Shown here one piece after another: positions 32,680 to 43,756 of a DNA stretch of 64,000 nt. The notes below the pieces were generated by a model that was given only the letters and a program-made list of their open reading frames with translations, did no database searches and was not told the origin of the DNA. The DNA comes from Branchipolynoe longqiensis (Eukaryota; Annelida; Polychaeta; Phyllodocida; Polynoidae), in assembly GCA_030323885.1 (NCBI GenBank), contig CM059187.1:138108415-138172414 (forward strand). The letters run 5' to 3'. The stretch's first letter is position 1, and each line of letters begins with the position of its first letter. The position numbers and the translations under genes were made by a program.

Positions 32680-33227
32680 AGCAATAACTGTTCAGTACCT
32701 GCACCAATATCTATCTGAGTTGGCTATGGTTGATTCAATGTAGGCAAGCACTGAATTAGATTAATTCATGGTGTTATCAAATTATTTGTTCCGAAAGTAA
32801 CTGTTGTGGTTAATTCATTAATATTATATCAAATAAGAAATGTTTGGTTACATACAATTACATTTAGTTCTGAGATGTAATATATTAATAATGAAACAAC
32901 AAGTTCTAGTATCATGGAATATCTTTATAAAAAGTACTAATAAGATCCACACTAATCAGCACAACTGCATCCATTTTATACAAATACTTGAGCTTACGTG
33001 TATGCATGCATTCTTTAGTAGAACAAGTAAGACAACCTTTCGAAATCTATATACAGAGATTACACATCAAATGGTAAATTTGTCAAGGTAGTATCGGTCC
33101 TAACACACCATCCACACATAACGCCTGCAACATAAATAAGACATCGAAGAATACGCTAACACTGGTCAGATACCTGCCCGCTGTCGTTAATGCGCCATAT
33201 GAAGATATATTATACAAATTTCACGGT
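32680..33227. other. No gene recognised
   Basis: AT-rich. The open frame 32840-33091 has no recognised domain and biased composition. Confidence 0.4.
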
Positions 33228-33470
33228 CTGTACACATGTAAAGATATGTAATTCAAGGCTTTTAAAGGCTGTCTATGATAGGAATTCAAGACTACATGTA
33301 TTTTCATTTGGATTTCAGGGGGAAAAAACAATGACCCATGGCGATTTCACACTAATTTAGATCAGTGGGGTGAGTTTAATGGGATTCAATGCTTTTCAAA
33401 ACTAATCACCCTCAAAACTTGTCAAGGCCTTGAAATGGAGCAAATGAAGTACCAGACTTTTCCGGCCCCT
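33228..33470 (+). repeat. Dispersed ~240-bp repeat (family D)
   Basis: Shares GATAGGAATTCAAGACT, CTAATTTAGATCAGTGGGG and GGAGCAAATGAAGT with 60752-61008, same orientation. Non-coding, class unknown. Confidence 0.75.
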
Positions 33471-33555
33471 GAAATTTCGTCGCTTTCATCGCTAACCCGG
33501 GGCTGCTTCTTGGCAACTGTCAGCTGACTCGGTTGTTGCCAAACTCATCCACCAG

Positions 33556-33755
33556 GGGTCATCCAACATGTTCACGGTTGTACAAAGTGTACGGCAGAGG
33601 GGATGCGGGTCAGTAAGTACGACTTCCATAGTTTAATCAAATGTTGATATTGTTGGCATACTCTATGTTCTGTATGTTGATGTGTACTATTTTAAGAGGA
33701 GAAACATAGTACGCTTTGTACAACTGTGAACATATTGAAAACTTTGGATGACCCA
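33556..33755. mobile_element. 200-bp TIR element
   Basis: GGGTCATCCAACATGTTCAC...TTGTACAAAGTGTAC on the left. The inverse on the right carries a ~14-bp insertion (AAAGTTTTCAATAT). Interior ~100 bp. Single copy. Confidence 0.7.
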
Positions 33756-34080
33756 TTTGTTGATACAATTAGAAATGGAGGTATATACGTCACTTCTGAA
33801 GAACCAACTAGCCAGGTTCCGGGCGATGTTTGGTGGGGGTGCAGCACACTACATCACACCATATTGTTGCAAGAAGTGATTTTTGTTCTCATGTAGACTG
33901 GCTAGGAACACAATTTCACTGCAAGCCAACTCAAAAACAAATGCATTGCAAGAATCATAGTAATTAGGAACCATATGTTTATGGCTTCAGCGTGACCCTA
34001 AAGTAGAGGGCCTATAGTAAAGGATAGGACGCTGAGCTCCCCCCCCCCCCCCCCCCTCCCCCATCAGCATGTACTTGTAA
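33756..34080. other. No gene; long C tract
   Basis: C homopolymer of about 18-26 bases with few interruptions at 34039-34062, just before the DIRS cluster. Confidence 0.5.
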
Positions 34081-34180
34081 GCATTATGATGGTAATCAGG
34101 CCATGAGGGCCATCCGCTACTGGATGTCGTGTCGGTCGAGCTCTCGTCACTTTTGGATTAGGTATCGAGAGAGCTGGACG
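34081..34180 (+). repeat. Left inverted terminal repeat of copy A
   Basis: ATGATGGTAATCAGGCC, GGGCCATCCGCTACTGGATG, then CGAGCTCTCGTCACTTTTGG. Related left ends start copy C (about 43521) and occur twice at 47309-47420 and once more near 47455. Confidence 0.75.
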
Positions 34181-34250
34181 TCTGAGCGCAGCTGGCCGGG
34201 ACAGCGGAGGTCCTCCCCGGGCGCCGGCGCCACGCTTCACACAGCCGGGA

Positions 34251-34260
34251 GGTAAGTATC
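34251..34260 (+). promoter_or_regulatory. Candidate 5' splice site in DIRS leader
   Basis: GGTAAGTATC, a consensus-quality donor, about 102 bp after the ACTTTTGGATTAG leader landmark. Equivalent GGTAAGT occurs in the leaders at 43655 and 47679. Splicing is inferred, not shown. Confidence 0.45.
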
Positions 34261-34873
34261 AACCCGACGGAGGGTCCCGGCTGTGCTTAGGGCACCACAG
34301 GAGGTGCCCAGGATTACACGGATGAACACGACGTTCTCCGGTTAGGCGTTTCGCCTGCCACCCGCTGGGTTGGCTGGGAACCTCGTGCTTGCACTCGGGA
34401 GGCTGCTACGGCACCCCCGGAGGTCTCCCCCGACGGCATTGTGCCGCTCGGTAGGCTTGCTCGGCAGCCTAGGATCCCTGGGATTCTCTCCTCCCCCCGC
34501 TGGTCGGGGCACGCTGTGCTGGAGGACCTGGGGCGGGGGAGCCCCCCCTCTTCCCCCCCCCCCCCTGCCCTACGGTCTCCTCACCCGCGTGGGCGGCTGG
34601 GGAGGACCGGGGCGGGGGGGAGGTGGGGGGGGGGGAGGTGGGGGGAGAAGGATGGCGGGGAACAGGTGGTCTAAGATGACGCCTAATCTAATTAGGCACG
34701 GAAGGAGCCGCCCGGGTTGGCGGCTGGTAGCACCTCTCGCAGGCCCCTAATCTAATTAGGGATGATACCAGGAATGGTAGAACACAGGTGGCGACATAAG
34801 AGGTAATTGCCCAGATAACCGAAGAAAGGAACTCAGTTTCGGCTGTCCGACCTCACTCATCTCCTCATGAGCT

Positions 34874-36613
34874 ATGGCACACTACATGTCCAGGACTCCG
34901 TCTCCGGCCCTAGGCGCAGACAACGGGCCTTTGCACACGACCAGCCTACTGTCCGACTACATTGAGTCAGCAGAAAGACAGCGGGAGAGCCCCCACGCGG
35001 GACCACTCTACGTACCCTTGCCACATGAGTCAGATGGCAACTCAGAGGTGGAGATGGACGACCGAGAACAGACCGGGGCGACCCCAACCAGGGATGAGCA
35101 GGATGGGCCTACAGGGAGCACGCTCCCGATCAAGCAGGGGCCCTCTCCAGGGGCAGTGGTAACATCGGAAGGACCTGGGAGAAGGCTGGTACTGGCCTCC
35201 ACCTCCCCTACTTACACACCACCCCCACTGGGCGGCCTCCACAACGGTCTTAGAATGGTAGTGGCGGACTTGACTTTCAGCCCACCTCCAGACCCTGCGT
35301 GAGGTGACCAGTGGAGGGGGCCCAACTACGTCCCAACACCCATAGCGGAGCTGGAAAGATTGGAAGTACGGAAAAGAGAACTGGAGGCGGAGATACGAGA
35401 TCGCAGGGCCGGATACTCGATCAACTGGTCCCAGGGTTCCACACCCCTAGGGCCGTCCCCACCAACGCTGGTGAAGGATGGTACCCAGCCCTTCCCGAGG
35501 GGAGGACAGGAGCACACACTACATAGACCGCAACCTTCCGCCTTCAGCCCACGGAGAGACGGGAGAGGCGGGCCCCTGGGGAACTGCCCGGCTACACGTC
35601 CAGACCGGCGACCCCAGCAGCCCACTCACCCCGAGGGGTGAGGGCCATGACCTCAGCCGACCCAGCCGAGGCTAGGAGGAATAGACGGGAGGAGGTGACC
35701 AGGGCGCCGGCCCACCTAGACACGCCCCCCCACCCCCAACAACAACAGGGCCCCGCCAGTTCTGCCACAGTTGGCGATGCCAGTAATAGCAACGGCACCA
35801 CCAGCAACGGGATCCTTCCTGGAACAGTTTATCCCGGCGGAAAAGGCACCACTGGACGCGGTGGGAGATAAGTTGGCGGACAGTACGGCCAAACTGATTA
35901 ACACACTGTGGTCGCACCCCATGACAAAAGGAGAAATGGCGGAGGTATACGCAACCTTGCCTAGACCAGCCAATGTGGATGCACTACACAAAACTTGGAT
36001 GAACCCAGAGATCGAGGCTACACTACCCGCACGAGTAAAAGAAAATGACGCGGCACTAGCAGCGGCACAGTGGGGCATCCAGTTCGCAGCCAGACCGGTG
36101 GCCAGTGCTCTGGACAGCATTGAAACCGGGAAGGCACTGGATACGAAAGAACTGGTAACAGCACTCGTAACCACCCTCAAACTACTCGCCAGGACGAGTA
36201 ACACCATAGTAGGGATGAGGAGAGACAATGTGAGACCGACACTGCTGCAACAACTGAAGCCACTGGCCAAAAAGGAAGGTAACCAGGGCTTCAAATACGT
36301 GCTGGGCGAGGATCTGAGCGCCAAGGTAACCTCACTGGTGGATAGGAAAACAGCGCTGGCCATAGTGAGGTCACAAGGGAATGGACAGAACACAGGAATT
36401 ACGAACGACAGGCGTACAAGCAGGGAAACTACAAGGGCGGTCTGGGGAGGGGCCGCCTACCACAAAACACCCCGAGACACCGCCAGGAGGAGCCGAAACC
36501 CTACAACCACCGGTCAAGCGGCGGAAGCTAAACATGCCCCCACCGAGGGGGGAGGGGCAGGTCAACGGGCAGCTACCGAGGCCGAGGCGGGGACCGCAGG
36601 ACGTAGAAAGTGA
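34874..36613 (+). pseudogene. gag: DIRS copy A gag-like ORF, interrupted
   Basis: The first ATG at 34874 opens a frame that stops at TGA 35300-35302. The same frame is coding-like on to 35641, where another TGA occurs, and reopens to 36613. The C-terminal 280 codons are the recognisable part: the block SFLEQFIPAEKAPLD, an ALVTTLKLLARTSNT helix, RRDNVRPTLLQQLKPLAKKE and GFKYVLGEDL. All of these recur in copies B (38689-39162), C (43757-44390) and D (about 46716-47236). It is basic and proline-rich near its C-terminus (RRSRNPTTTGQ). No zinc knuckle seen. DIRS elements encode such a Gag upstream of RT; assignment rests on position and recurrence, not on a known motif. The end overlaps the start of the pol frame by about 230 bp in another frame. 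Confidence 0.7.
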
Positions 36614-38494
36614 AGTAAGTACCACTCAAAAACACTTCTCGGCGGGAGGCGTTACAGGGCAAAGCCATAGGGGGGCAGCAATAACAGACAATGCCTGGGT
36701 AAAACAGATGGTGAAAGGCGTCAAAATTGAGGTGAGATGGCTGCCGAAACAAAATATCCTACCAGTCTCCAGGGAGAAAGGGTCAGGATTAATATTAAAA
36801 CAAAAAGTGGGGGAAATGCTAACACAAGGGGTGATAGAAGAAGCATCAGCTAACAACAGATGCTTCGTATCTCACCTATTCCTCAGGCCGAAGAAAGATG
36901 GCAACTTTAGACCGATACTGAACCTGTCAAAGCTCAATGAACTGGTAGTGTACCGACATTTTAAAATGGAACAGCTAGGGACGGTAATGCAGCTAGTGCA
37001 CAAAGGGGCGTGGCTGGCTAGCATAGACATCTCCCAGGCGTACCACAGCCTGGAGATCAGAGAGGTAGACAGATCTCTTACAGTTCATATTTGAGGAACA
37101 GAGGTACAGGTTCAGAGTACTGCCAAACGGGCTCAGTACAGGACCCAGAGTGTTTACAAAAATAATGAGGGCAGTAATGAGCCACCTCAGAACCAACCAC
37201 AACATTCTGCTGTGCTTCTATATAGATGATACTATCCTAATAGGACAAACGCAGGCAGAAGTCAGGACAGCGGTGAAGCTAACGATAGACTTACTCATCC
37301 ACCTAAGGTTCACTATAAACCGGGAAAAGTCGGTGCTAGTACCAGCCCAGAACCTACAGTTCCTATGCTTCACTATCGACACACTAACGATAAAAGTAAA
37401 CATACCGAAAGATAACTGTGAGGAACTAATGGGGCGCATCACAAACACACTCAACAACACCAAACTAAAAATAAGGGATTTGGCTAGACTAGTGGGGAAA
37501 CTGGTAGCGACCGACCCAGGTAATAAATGTGCGAAAATAAGATCTAAGGTAATTGTGAGAGCGCTAAACTGGAATATCCGGGATTCCAACAACAACTATG
37601 AGAGCTCCTGCATGCTCACTAAGCGGGTGAAAGAATGCCTCTTATTCTGGCTCAATAATTTAGAAGCAACCAACAGGGAGTACGAACACAGATCAGTGGA
37701 TGTGTGCATCTTCACGGACGCGTCATCCCACGGGTGGGGATACTTCGACCAAACCCATAACACACACTATGGGGAACAATGGGATGAGACGGTGAGCAAC
37801 ACCACACACATTAATGTCCTAGAGCTCAGAGTGGTAAGACGAATGCTAGAGCACACGGGGGGAAAGCTAAGGAATAGACACGTGCGGATCTTTGCGGATA
37901 ACACCACGACAGTAGCATGAATAGGGAAAGGGGGTTCGGCCAGGTCCAAAGAATGTCAGGAAGAAACCGAGCATGTCTGGACCCTAACGGAGAAACTAGA
38001 CCTAAAACTAACCATAAGATTCTGTCCTGGGGTGGAAAATGTGGAGGCAGACTGGGCTTCACGGGCGTTCACAGATGCGGGAGAATGGTCACTAGACAGT
38101 CAGGTAGTGAGGGAAATATTCGATACACTGGGTACACCAGACAGACATGTTTGCCTCACGGGATAATCACCAACTGAACCGCTATGTGGCCAGGGAATTC
38201 GATAGGCAAGCGGCGGGAACGGACGCTTTATTGTTAAGTTGGCAACATATTAACGGACTTTTCTTCCCACCTTTCAGCTGTCTGTCCAAAGTGCTGGTGA
38301 AACTGGAGAGGGAGCAGCCCAAGGGAGTCCTCATCGCGCCAGACTGGCCGATGCAACCGTGGTTCCCGCTGCTACGAGAGCTGCGGGGATACCAAACAGC
38401 GATGAGGATCCTGGTGACGTCAGAGACACTACGGTTCAAAGGGGCGGGGGGGAAATTGTTCCCACTCACCCACAAAATGAGTCTCCACTTATAG
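36381..38494 (+). pseudogene. pol: DIRS copy A reverse transcriptase / RNase H
   Basis: Encodes the RT and RNase H of a DIRS element, which copy RNA to DNA in retrotransposition. First frame 36381-37094 has GVIEEASANNRCFVSHLF, LRPKKDGNFRPILNLSKLN and ASIDISQAYHSLEI (catalytic Asp region). A frameshift near 37085 moves to 37150-37920 with PNGLSTGPRVFTKIM and the YIDD box at 37219-37230. RNase H follows: FTDASSHGWGYF (37711), NVLELRVVRRML (37811), FADNTT (37891). A TGA at 37918-37920 replaces the Cys codon seen in copy B. Another frameshift near 38140 leads to the C-terminal block with DNHQLNRYVAREFD and GTDALLLSWQHINGLFFPPF, characteristic of DIRS RT/RH, ending at 38494. Catalytic residues remain but at least three lesions inactivate it. 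Confidence 0.88.
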
Positions 38495-38640
38495 ATACAC
38501 AAAAGAAATAAAGCGAACCTAAGCAACAAGTTAATGCTTCGTGTATGCTTCATTCACATTGTTAAATTAGGAACACCACAGGTACACAGCCGCAATACAA
38601 AGTAGCAGATGGCCCTCGTGGCCTGATTACCATCATAATA
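38495..38640 (+). repeat. 3' non-coding end and right inverted repeat of copy A
   Basis: AAATAAAG near 38510 could be a polyadenylation signal. GATGGCCCTCGTGGCCTGAT and TACCATCATAAT (38608-38637) are the inverse of the left repeat, followed by TGATATTAACATGCAGCAGA, whose inverse is also present at about 47251-47275. Confidence 0.75.
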
Positions 38641-38688
38641 TAAAATTCTGATATTAACATGCAGCAGAATATGAATTATTATGTTATG

Positions 38689-39162
38689 AAAGGGCCACGA
38701 GGGGACAGCGTCAAGATGAACAAACTGCTCGACAAAAAACAGCCAGTGGCCACAGTTGTAGACACGCTCAAACTACTAGCCAAAACCAGCAACACCTTGC
38801 TGGGCTTACAACGAGACAATGTCAGACCGATGCTGCAGAACCAACTGAAACTCCTTTAAAAAAAAGAGGGGAATCAGGGGTCCAAATTCCTCCTGGGAGA
38901 GGACTTAACGGCGCAGGTAACAGCCCTGGAGAGTAGCCAGAAGACGGCCAACTCCGTCATAAGAGGTGGTGGTGTGAGACAGCACTACGGAGCAGATAAG
39001 AAGGAGGGAAACTTCAGAAGGGGCCAGGGGAGGAGCTGCCCATCACAATACTTTCCACGCCAGCAGTCGGAGGATGCGAGGCATTTCCATCACAGCCGAC
39101 TAAGCGGGGGCTTCCCACAGAGAGGGGGGTGTGGCAGGGCCACAAACAGCCACCACAGGTGA
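38689..39162 (+). pseudogene. gag: DIRS copy B gag remnant
   Basis: Homologous to the C-terminal part of copy A gag: VDTLKLLAKTSNTLLGLQRD, NVRPMLQNQLKLL, then a TAA stop (38857-38859) and, further on, FLLGEDLTAQVTALESSQKT and GGGVRQHYGADKKEG. The tail is rich in Gly, Arg, Gln and His. Starts abruptly beside a GGGCCACGAGGGG piece of the terminal repeat. Confidence 0.7.
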
Positions 39163-39765
39163 GGGAGTCAACAGTAGCGACTAGAGCAAATAATGAGCCA
39201 GCAGACCAGAAGCCAAATAAAAGCTCACGAGAGAAGTACACTGGAAATGGCTGCCAAGGTGTGGAATGCCCAAACAGTAAAGGAACGACAAATTCCTGAC
39301 CTAAAAACATACCAAAAATATCTGCGCAAAATAAGGCTAGGAAACCCCCACTAAGCTGCACTGCAAAGGGCCATGTGATATGTCATGGCCCACGAGCGGG
39401 ACACCCAAGGGAAGGTAACCATGCCAAAAGTAGCCAGATAGCACACCACACAGCTAAGTACAAGCCTATGATATGTAAATAGGAGTAGGCTAGTCTAGTA
39501 GTAAGAGTAGAAAAAATAAAACGCATATATGCCAAGAAAATCAAAAAAAATTAACATTTCCAATTCTCTATCTGCTACTGAAATGCAGGCAATCAAATAC
39601 CTTATCAGCAGCTACTGTGTGATAAGATAACACCAACACTACAGCTGGCCAGCATTGAAAACAAGCCTGAATACCCAAGCTTATATGTTATGGACAGTAT
39701 AAATACAGCCTCAATAAAAACAAATTTTAAAAAGAGTAAAACTTGTAAAACATTCGTAGCAGAGA
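39163..39765 (+). other. Interval between gag and RT in copy B
   Basis: Includes a 54-codon open frame from ATG at about 39194 to TAA near 39355 (with KVWNAQTVKERQIPDLKTYQ), not recognised. A palindromic GGGCCATGTGATATGTCATGGCCC lies near 39369 (24 bp, self-complementary halves of 8 bp). The dispersed ~155-bp repeat shared with 12727-12885 lies at about 39570-39715. Confidence 0.5.
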
Positions 39766-41640
39766 ATGTATCCAAAAGAATTAGCTGAATGGTCAGACAT
39801 CACAGATAAGCAGTGGGTATTGAGCATGGTGGAGGGCATAAGCATAGAAATCACGGAGCTTCCCAAACAAGTCAGAGCGCCAGTATCAGACTCTAAGGGT
39901 AGAGACGAGACGCTCAAAAATAAAATAAGTGAAATGGTCCAACAAGGTGTGATAGACAAAGCAGTAGATTCAAACCGCATGTTTGTATCACACCTATTCT
40001 TACGGCCGATAAAAGACGGTGACTTCAGGACGATACTGAATTTTTCAAAGCTAAAGGAGCTAATCGTTTACCGACACTTTAAAATGGAATAGCTGAGTAC
40101 GGTGATGCGACTAGTGCATGAGGGGGCGTGGCTAGTTAGCATAGACATTTCTCAGGCCTAGAAATAAAAGAGGCAGATAGAGACCTATTGCAATTTTTAC
40201 ATGGGGGTAAAAGATTCAGGTTCAAGGGTCTTACCCAATGGGCTGAGCACAGGGACCAGGGGCCATATGCATGGAGCAGTGTTAGAGGCGTGTGGTGTTA
40301 TCCATCTAACACCGTATAGCTATCACCGTTTATCGGCGGCATCGAAACGGTATGCATGGCGGTCTAAACGGTGAGTGATAGATAAACGTGAATCTATTTA
40401 TAGATTTGGGAAATCCCTCTGCATTTGTATCCATATATTTAGCTCAAATCTATTGAATGCGATCATATTTAACAGAATTACATACGCAATAAGTGAAATT
40501 TAAGCAAATCAACCCTAAAAACAAAGCGATATTAACGCAGCAGCCGCATTTGCGCCGATATTAATAGTTATATTTTCGAATGGACGAACGTAATGTAAAC
40601 AAATCGCCGTCGCCGCCGAATCGGCGGGAATTTCTTGCGCCCAAATCTATTAAATGCTGTCATATTTAACAGAATTACATATGCAATAAGTGAAATCTTA
40701 TCAATTTAACCCTAAATTCGAAACGATATTAATGTAGCCGCAGCATTGGCGGCGTTATTCATATTGTCAAATCGACGAGCGTAAAGTAAACAAATCGCTA
40801 ATACACTGACGCCAATGCGTAGACGTCGGCCAGTATGGATGTCGACGTCGACGCAGCGGTCGCGACGGCGGCGATTTGTTTACTTTACGTTCGTCGATTC
40901 GAAAATATAACTATTAATATCGCCGCCATTGCGGCGGTAGCCTTAATAACGCTCCGAATTTAGGGTTAAATTGGTCAAATTTCACTTATTTGGTAGCAAA
41001 TTCTGTTAAATATGATCGCATTGAATAGATTTGATAACTAACATCGCCTGTAAACCAGGTTTTTTCTGGTTTAGCTTAACCTAGTTTAAACGCGCGGTGT
41101 TAGGCCTAACACTGCTCCATGCATACCAACTTTTCGGCGCTAAACCAGAAATCCCTCCCTAAACGCGGTTTGGCTCTCTAACACTGCTCCATGCATATGG
41201 CCCCTGAACATTCACCAAGTGATAAGCCACCTCAGAACAGCCCACAACATCTTGCTCTGCTTTTACATTGATGATACCATCCTAATATAAGGAGGTAAAG
41301 GCAGCAGTGACTACCACGATGGCCCTGTTAGATAAACTAGGTTTCACGGTTAACATGGAAAGTCGGCAGTAACCCCAACAAAAGAACTGCAGTTCCTGGA
41401 ATTTAGAATAAACACTAATCTATTATGAGTAGACATACCCAGGGCCAAGTGCACAGATCTAATACAGTTCACAGGGGAGGTCTTGCGAGAAGACAAGCTG
41501 AAGATCAAAACACTAGCTGCATTAGTGGGGAAACTGGTAGCCATGGAGCTGGGTAAACAACTGGGCCAGAATAAGATCAAAATCAATCATAAGGGCCCTA
41601 AACTGGAGGCTGAGGGACTCAGGTGGTAACTATGATAAAG
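39766..41640 (+). pseudogene. pol: DIRS copy B reverse transcriptase, split
   Basis: Left part (39766-40200) has DKQWVLSMVEGISIEITELP, MVQQGVIDKAVDSNRMFVSH and RTILNFSKLKELIVYRHFK, then a TAG at 40090-40092 where copy A has CAG. The 948-bp element at 40258-41205 interrupts it. The right part resumes with SHLRTAHNILLCFYIDD (YIDD at 41264-41275), a stop soon after, and ALLDKLGFTVN. Deletions of a few bases occur throughout. The RT palm is therefore present in pieces and inactive. Confidence 0.85.
40258..41205. mobile_element. 948-bp TIR element inserted in DIRS RT
   Basis: Termini AGGGGCCATATGCATGGAGC and inverse, ~30 bp matched with AGTGTTAGAG. Inside, a ~180-bp block (ATATTTAACAGAATTACATA, GTAAACAAATCGC) occurs twice direct (about 40432-40620, 40648-40800) and once inverted (about 40860-41040). 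No transposase. The host RT flanks GGACC and GAACA do not show a clear duplication, and a few host bases appear lost. Confidence 0.8.
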
Positions 41641-41660
41641 GATGCACACTCACAAGGAGT

Positions 41661-42522
41661 GTGAAAGCATGCCTGAACTTCTTGATAACAAACCTAGAAG
41701 GGGCTATGAGGGAGTATAAAGTTTGCATGTACACCGATGCCTCATCACATGGGTGGGGCTACTTTAACCAGGCCAAACAAACACACTATGGGGAACAGTG
41801 GGATGAGCTAGTCAGTGAATCCACACACATAAATGTGCTAGAGTTGAGGGTGGTGAGATGCATGTTGGAACATATGGGAGAGGATCTAAGAGACAAACAT
41901 GTCAGAGTTTTTGCGGACAACACCACCGCAGTGGCCTGCATAGGCAAGGGCGGGTCTGCAAGATCAAAACCATGCCAAACGGAAACAGAAGAGATCTGGG
42001 AACTAATAGAAAGTAAAAACATCACTCTTACGGTGAGATTCTGCCCGGGAGTAGACAACATAGAGGCAGACTGGGCATCCCGAGTATTCACAGATGCAGG
42101 GGAATGGACCATAGAAGGCGAAATATTAAGGGACCTTTTCACAGAATGGGCCACTCCAGAGATAGATATGTTTGCATCAAGGGGGCAACCATTAATTAGA
42201 CAGGTACATCTTGAGGGAGTATGACAGTCAGGCGAGAGGAACAGACGCATTCTCAATGTGCTGGGAAGATGTTAACAGATATTTCTTTCCGCCTTTCAGT
42301 TGCCTGGCACAAGTGCTACACAAGCTGCTGCAAGAGAGGCCGAGAGGTGTGCTACTACTACAGGAGTGGCCCACACAACCATGATTTCCGCTACTCAGAC
42401 GACTGAGGGGCTTTGCAACATCGAGGACGGCAGCAGTAGGAGGGCATGCTAACGCTGGTGGGAAACTGTCAAAATGGTTCCCACTCGCACACAACATGCT
42501 GCTGAGGGCGGTGAATCTCTAG
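41661..42522 (+). pseudogene. pol: DIRS copy B RNase H and RT C-terminal block
   Basis: Best-preserved RNase H of the cluster, open from 41661 to 42224: MYTDASSHGWGYFNQAKQTH, INVLELRVVRCMLEHMGE, RVFADNTTAVACIGKGGSAR and VRFCPGVDNIEADWASRVFT. Catalytic D-E-D positions are kept. Frameshifted near 42190, then FPPFSCLAQVLHKLL, a TGA at 42383-42385 where copy A has Trp, and LSKWFPLAHNMLLRAVNL ending at TAG 42520-42522. It overlaps the upstream part of the tyrosine-recombinase frame. Confidence 0.85.
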
Positions 42523-42527
42523 GCGGT

Positions 42528-43423
42528 ATGTTCGTCGCCATGGGGATGAACACGGACGCCGCCAAAACCCTCACCGCCTCCTGGGCCAAGACGACCCAGA
42601 AACAGTACATGCTGGTGTTAAAATGTTGGACGAAACACTGCGTGGAGAACAACGGTAATGGGAGAAGCCCCACCCTGCAGGAGGGTATTGAATACCCGCA
42701 GAAACTTTTTAAGGAGGGAGCGGAGCAAAACTATGTCAACACGGTGCGCTCGCTACTAGCCACATTCGTAACAGTGGGTGGCAAGCTGTTCAGGGAGCAC
42801 CCACTGGTCAGCAGGATGCTTAAAGGTATAAGCAACCTCAAGCCGGGGGCGCCCATGTATGATACGGTATGGGACCCGAAGGTGCTGCTGAACCACCTGC
42901 AGGGATGGGGGCGCATAAACTCTTTGGATGTAGACAAATTAAATAGAAGGATGCTGTGCTTGTTCTTGCTGGCCACGGGTCAAAGCTTACAAGCATTAGA
43001 GCTAATGAGAAGGAGGGACTTTCGGTGGACAGAGGACAGTTGCACCATCAAATACACTGAGAAAATGAAGTCCAATGACCCGAACAAAAACCCAGGTTTG
43101 AGGAGTTCCAAACAAGGAAATTGTGCATGTTTACACACCTGAACGAATACCTGGACAGGGCAGATCTGAAAGGGGCAGCGTCCACAGTGTTTGCCACTAC
43201 GAGATCGCCGCATATAAGGGGATCTCAGTACACACTGACACGCTATGTAAAGACTACACTTGCAGAGGCAGGCATAGACACTAACAGGTTCACGGGATAC
43301 AGCTGCAGGCATGCAGCAACAAGTATGGCCACGAGACGGAACGTCCCACTGGCCACAGTGCTAATGGCAGCAGGATGGTCAGGAGAGGGGATGTTTCGCA
43401 GGTTATACAATAGGCCACTATGA
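42528..43423 (+). pseudogene. DIRS-type tyrosine recombinase
   Basis: Tyrosine recombinases integrate DIRS circles without target duplication. The ATG at 42528 starts an alpha-helical core-binding part (TLTASWAKTTQKQYMLVLKC, LLATFVTVGGKLFREHP). A frameshift near 43095 leads to the catalytic part: RSPHIRGSQYTLTRYVK, GYSCRHAATSMATRRNVPLA, VLMAAGWSGEGMFRRLYNRP, with the nucleophilic Tyr codon at 43406-43408. The first catalytic Arg, expected in the LLATGQ-R-Q-L context, is Ser (AGC at 42984-42986). The His of HxxR reads Tyr (GYSCRHA). The frame is therefore probably dead. An alternative start at 42474 is in frame. I know of no other family with this arrangement. Confidence 0.85.
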
Positions 43424-43756
43424 ACTAATATCAAAGTTCAGTTGTCGTAGACTGGGCTTCAGAGCCACATGTGATATAAGTTACACTGTTAAAATTGTTA
43501 GGCAAACTGTGCCACAAGTGATAATCAGGCTTGAGTGCCACGTTTAGAAACTTTTGGATTAGTTATCGGAGGAGCAAGATGTCTGAGCATGACCTGTGAG
43601 CCATGCACATGGCCCATCGCCAGGGGCTGTGAGGCGGGATGGCCACTCGGCCATGGTAAGTAATTGCCCTGCGGTGAGGAGACTAAGTGCCCTTGAGGGA
43701 CAGGCGATTGCCATCCCACACTCAAGGCTGGGAAATGTGGAAGTGTTACAGAAGAC

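Larger units (their letters stand above)
34081..38640 (+). mobile_element. DIRS-like retrotransposon copy A
   Basis: Bounded by inverted repeats: ATGATGGTAATCAGGCCATG (about 34085-34110) and its inverse CCTGATTACCATCAT (about 38606-38634). Between them in order are a non-coding leader, gag and RT/RNase H. Inverted instead of direct terminal repeats and a DIRS-type RT define the DIRS order. No tyrosine recombinase follows RNase H here, so A is either deleted or non-autonomous. Frameshifts and stops make it inactive. Confidence 0.85.
38641..43510 (+). mobile_element. DIRS-like retrotransposon copy B with tyrosine recombinase
   Basis: Head-to-tail with copy A. Order: gag remnant (38689-39162), ~600 bp of mixed sequence, RT (39766-41640, interrupted by a 948-bp element), RNase H (41661-42224), C-terminal block, tyrosine recombinase (42528-43423). 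This is the classical DIRS gene order. The leader and Gag N-terminus are missing. Right boundary approximate. Confidence 0.85.

Noticed and set aside
34370..34750. 126-codon frame in the DIRS leader
   Set aside because: Poly-Gly/Pro translation of G/C tracts in non-coding leader; not conserved in the other copies.
35716..36393. 225-codon minus-strand frame opposite gag
   Set aside because: Shadow of the DIRS gag plus strand; no homology of its own, and the plus-strand product is conserved across four copies.
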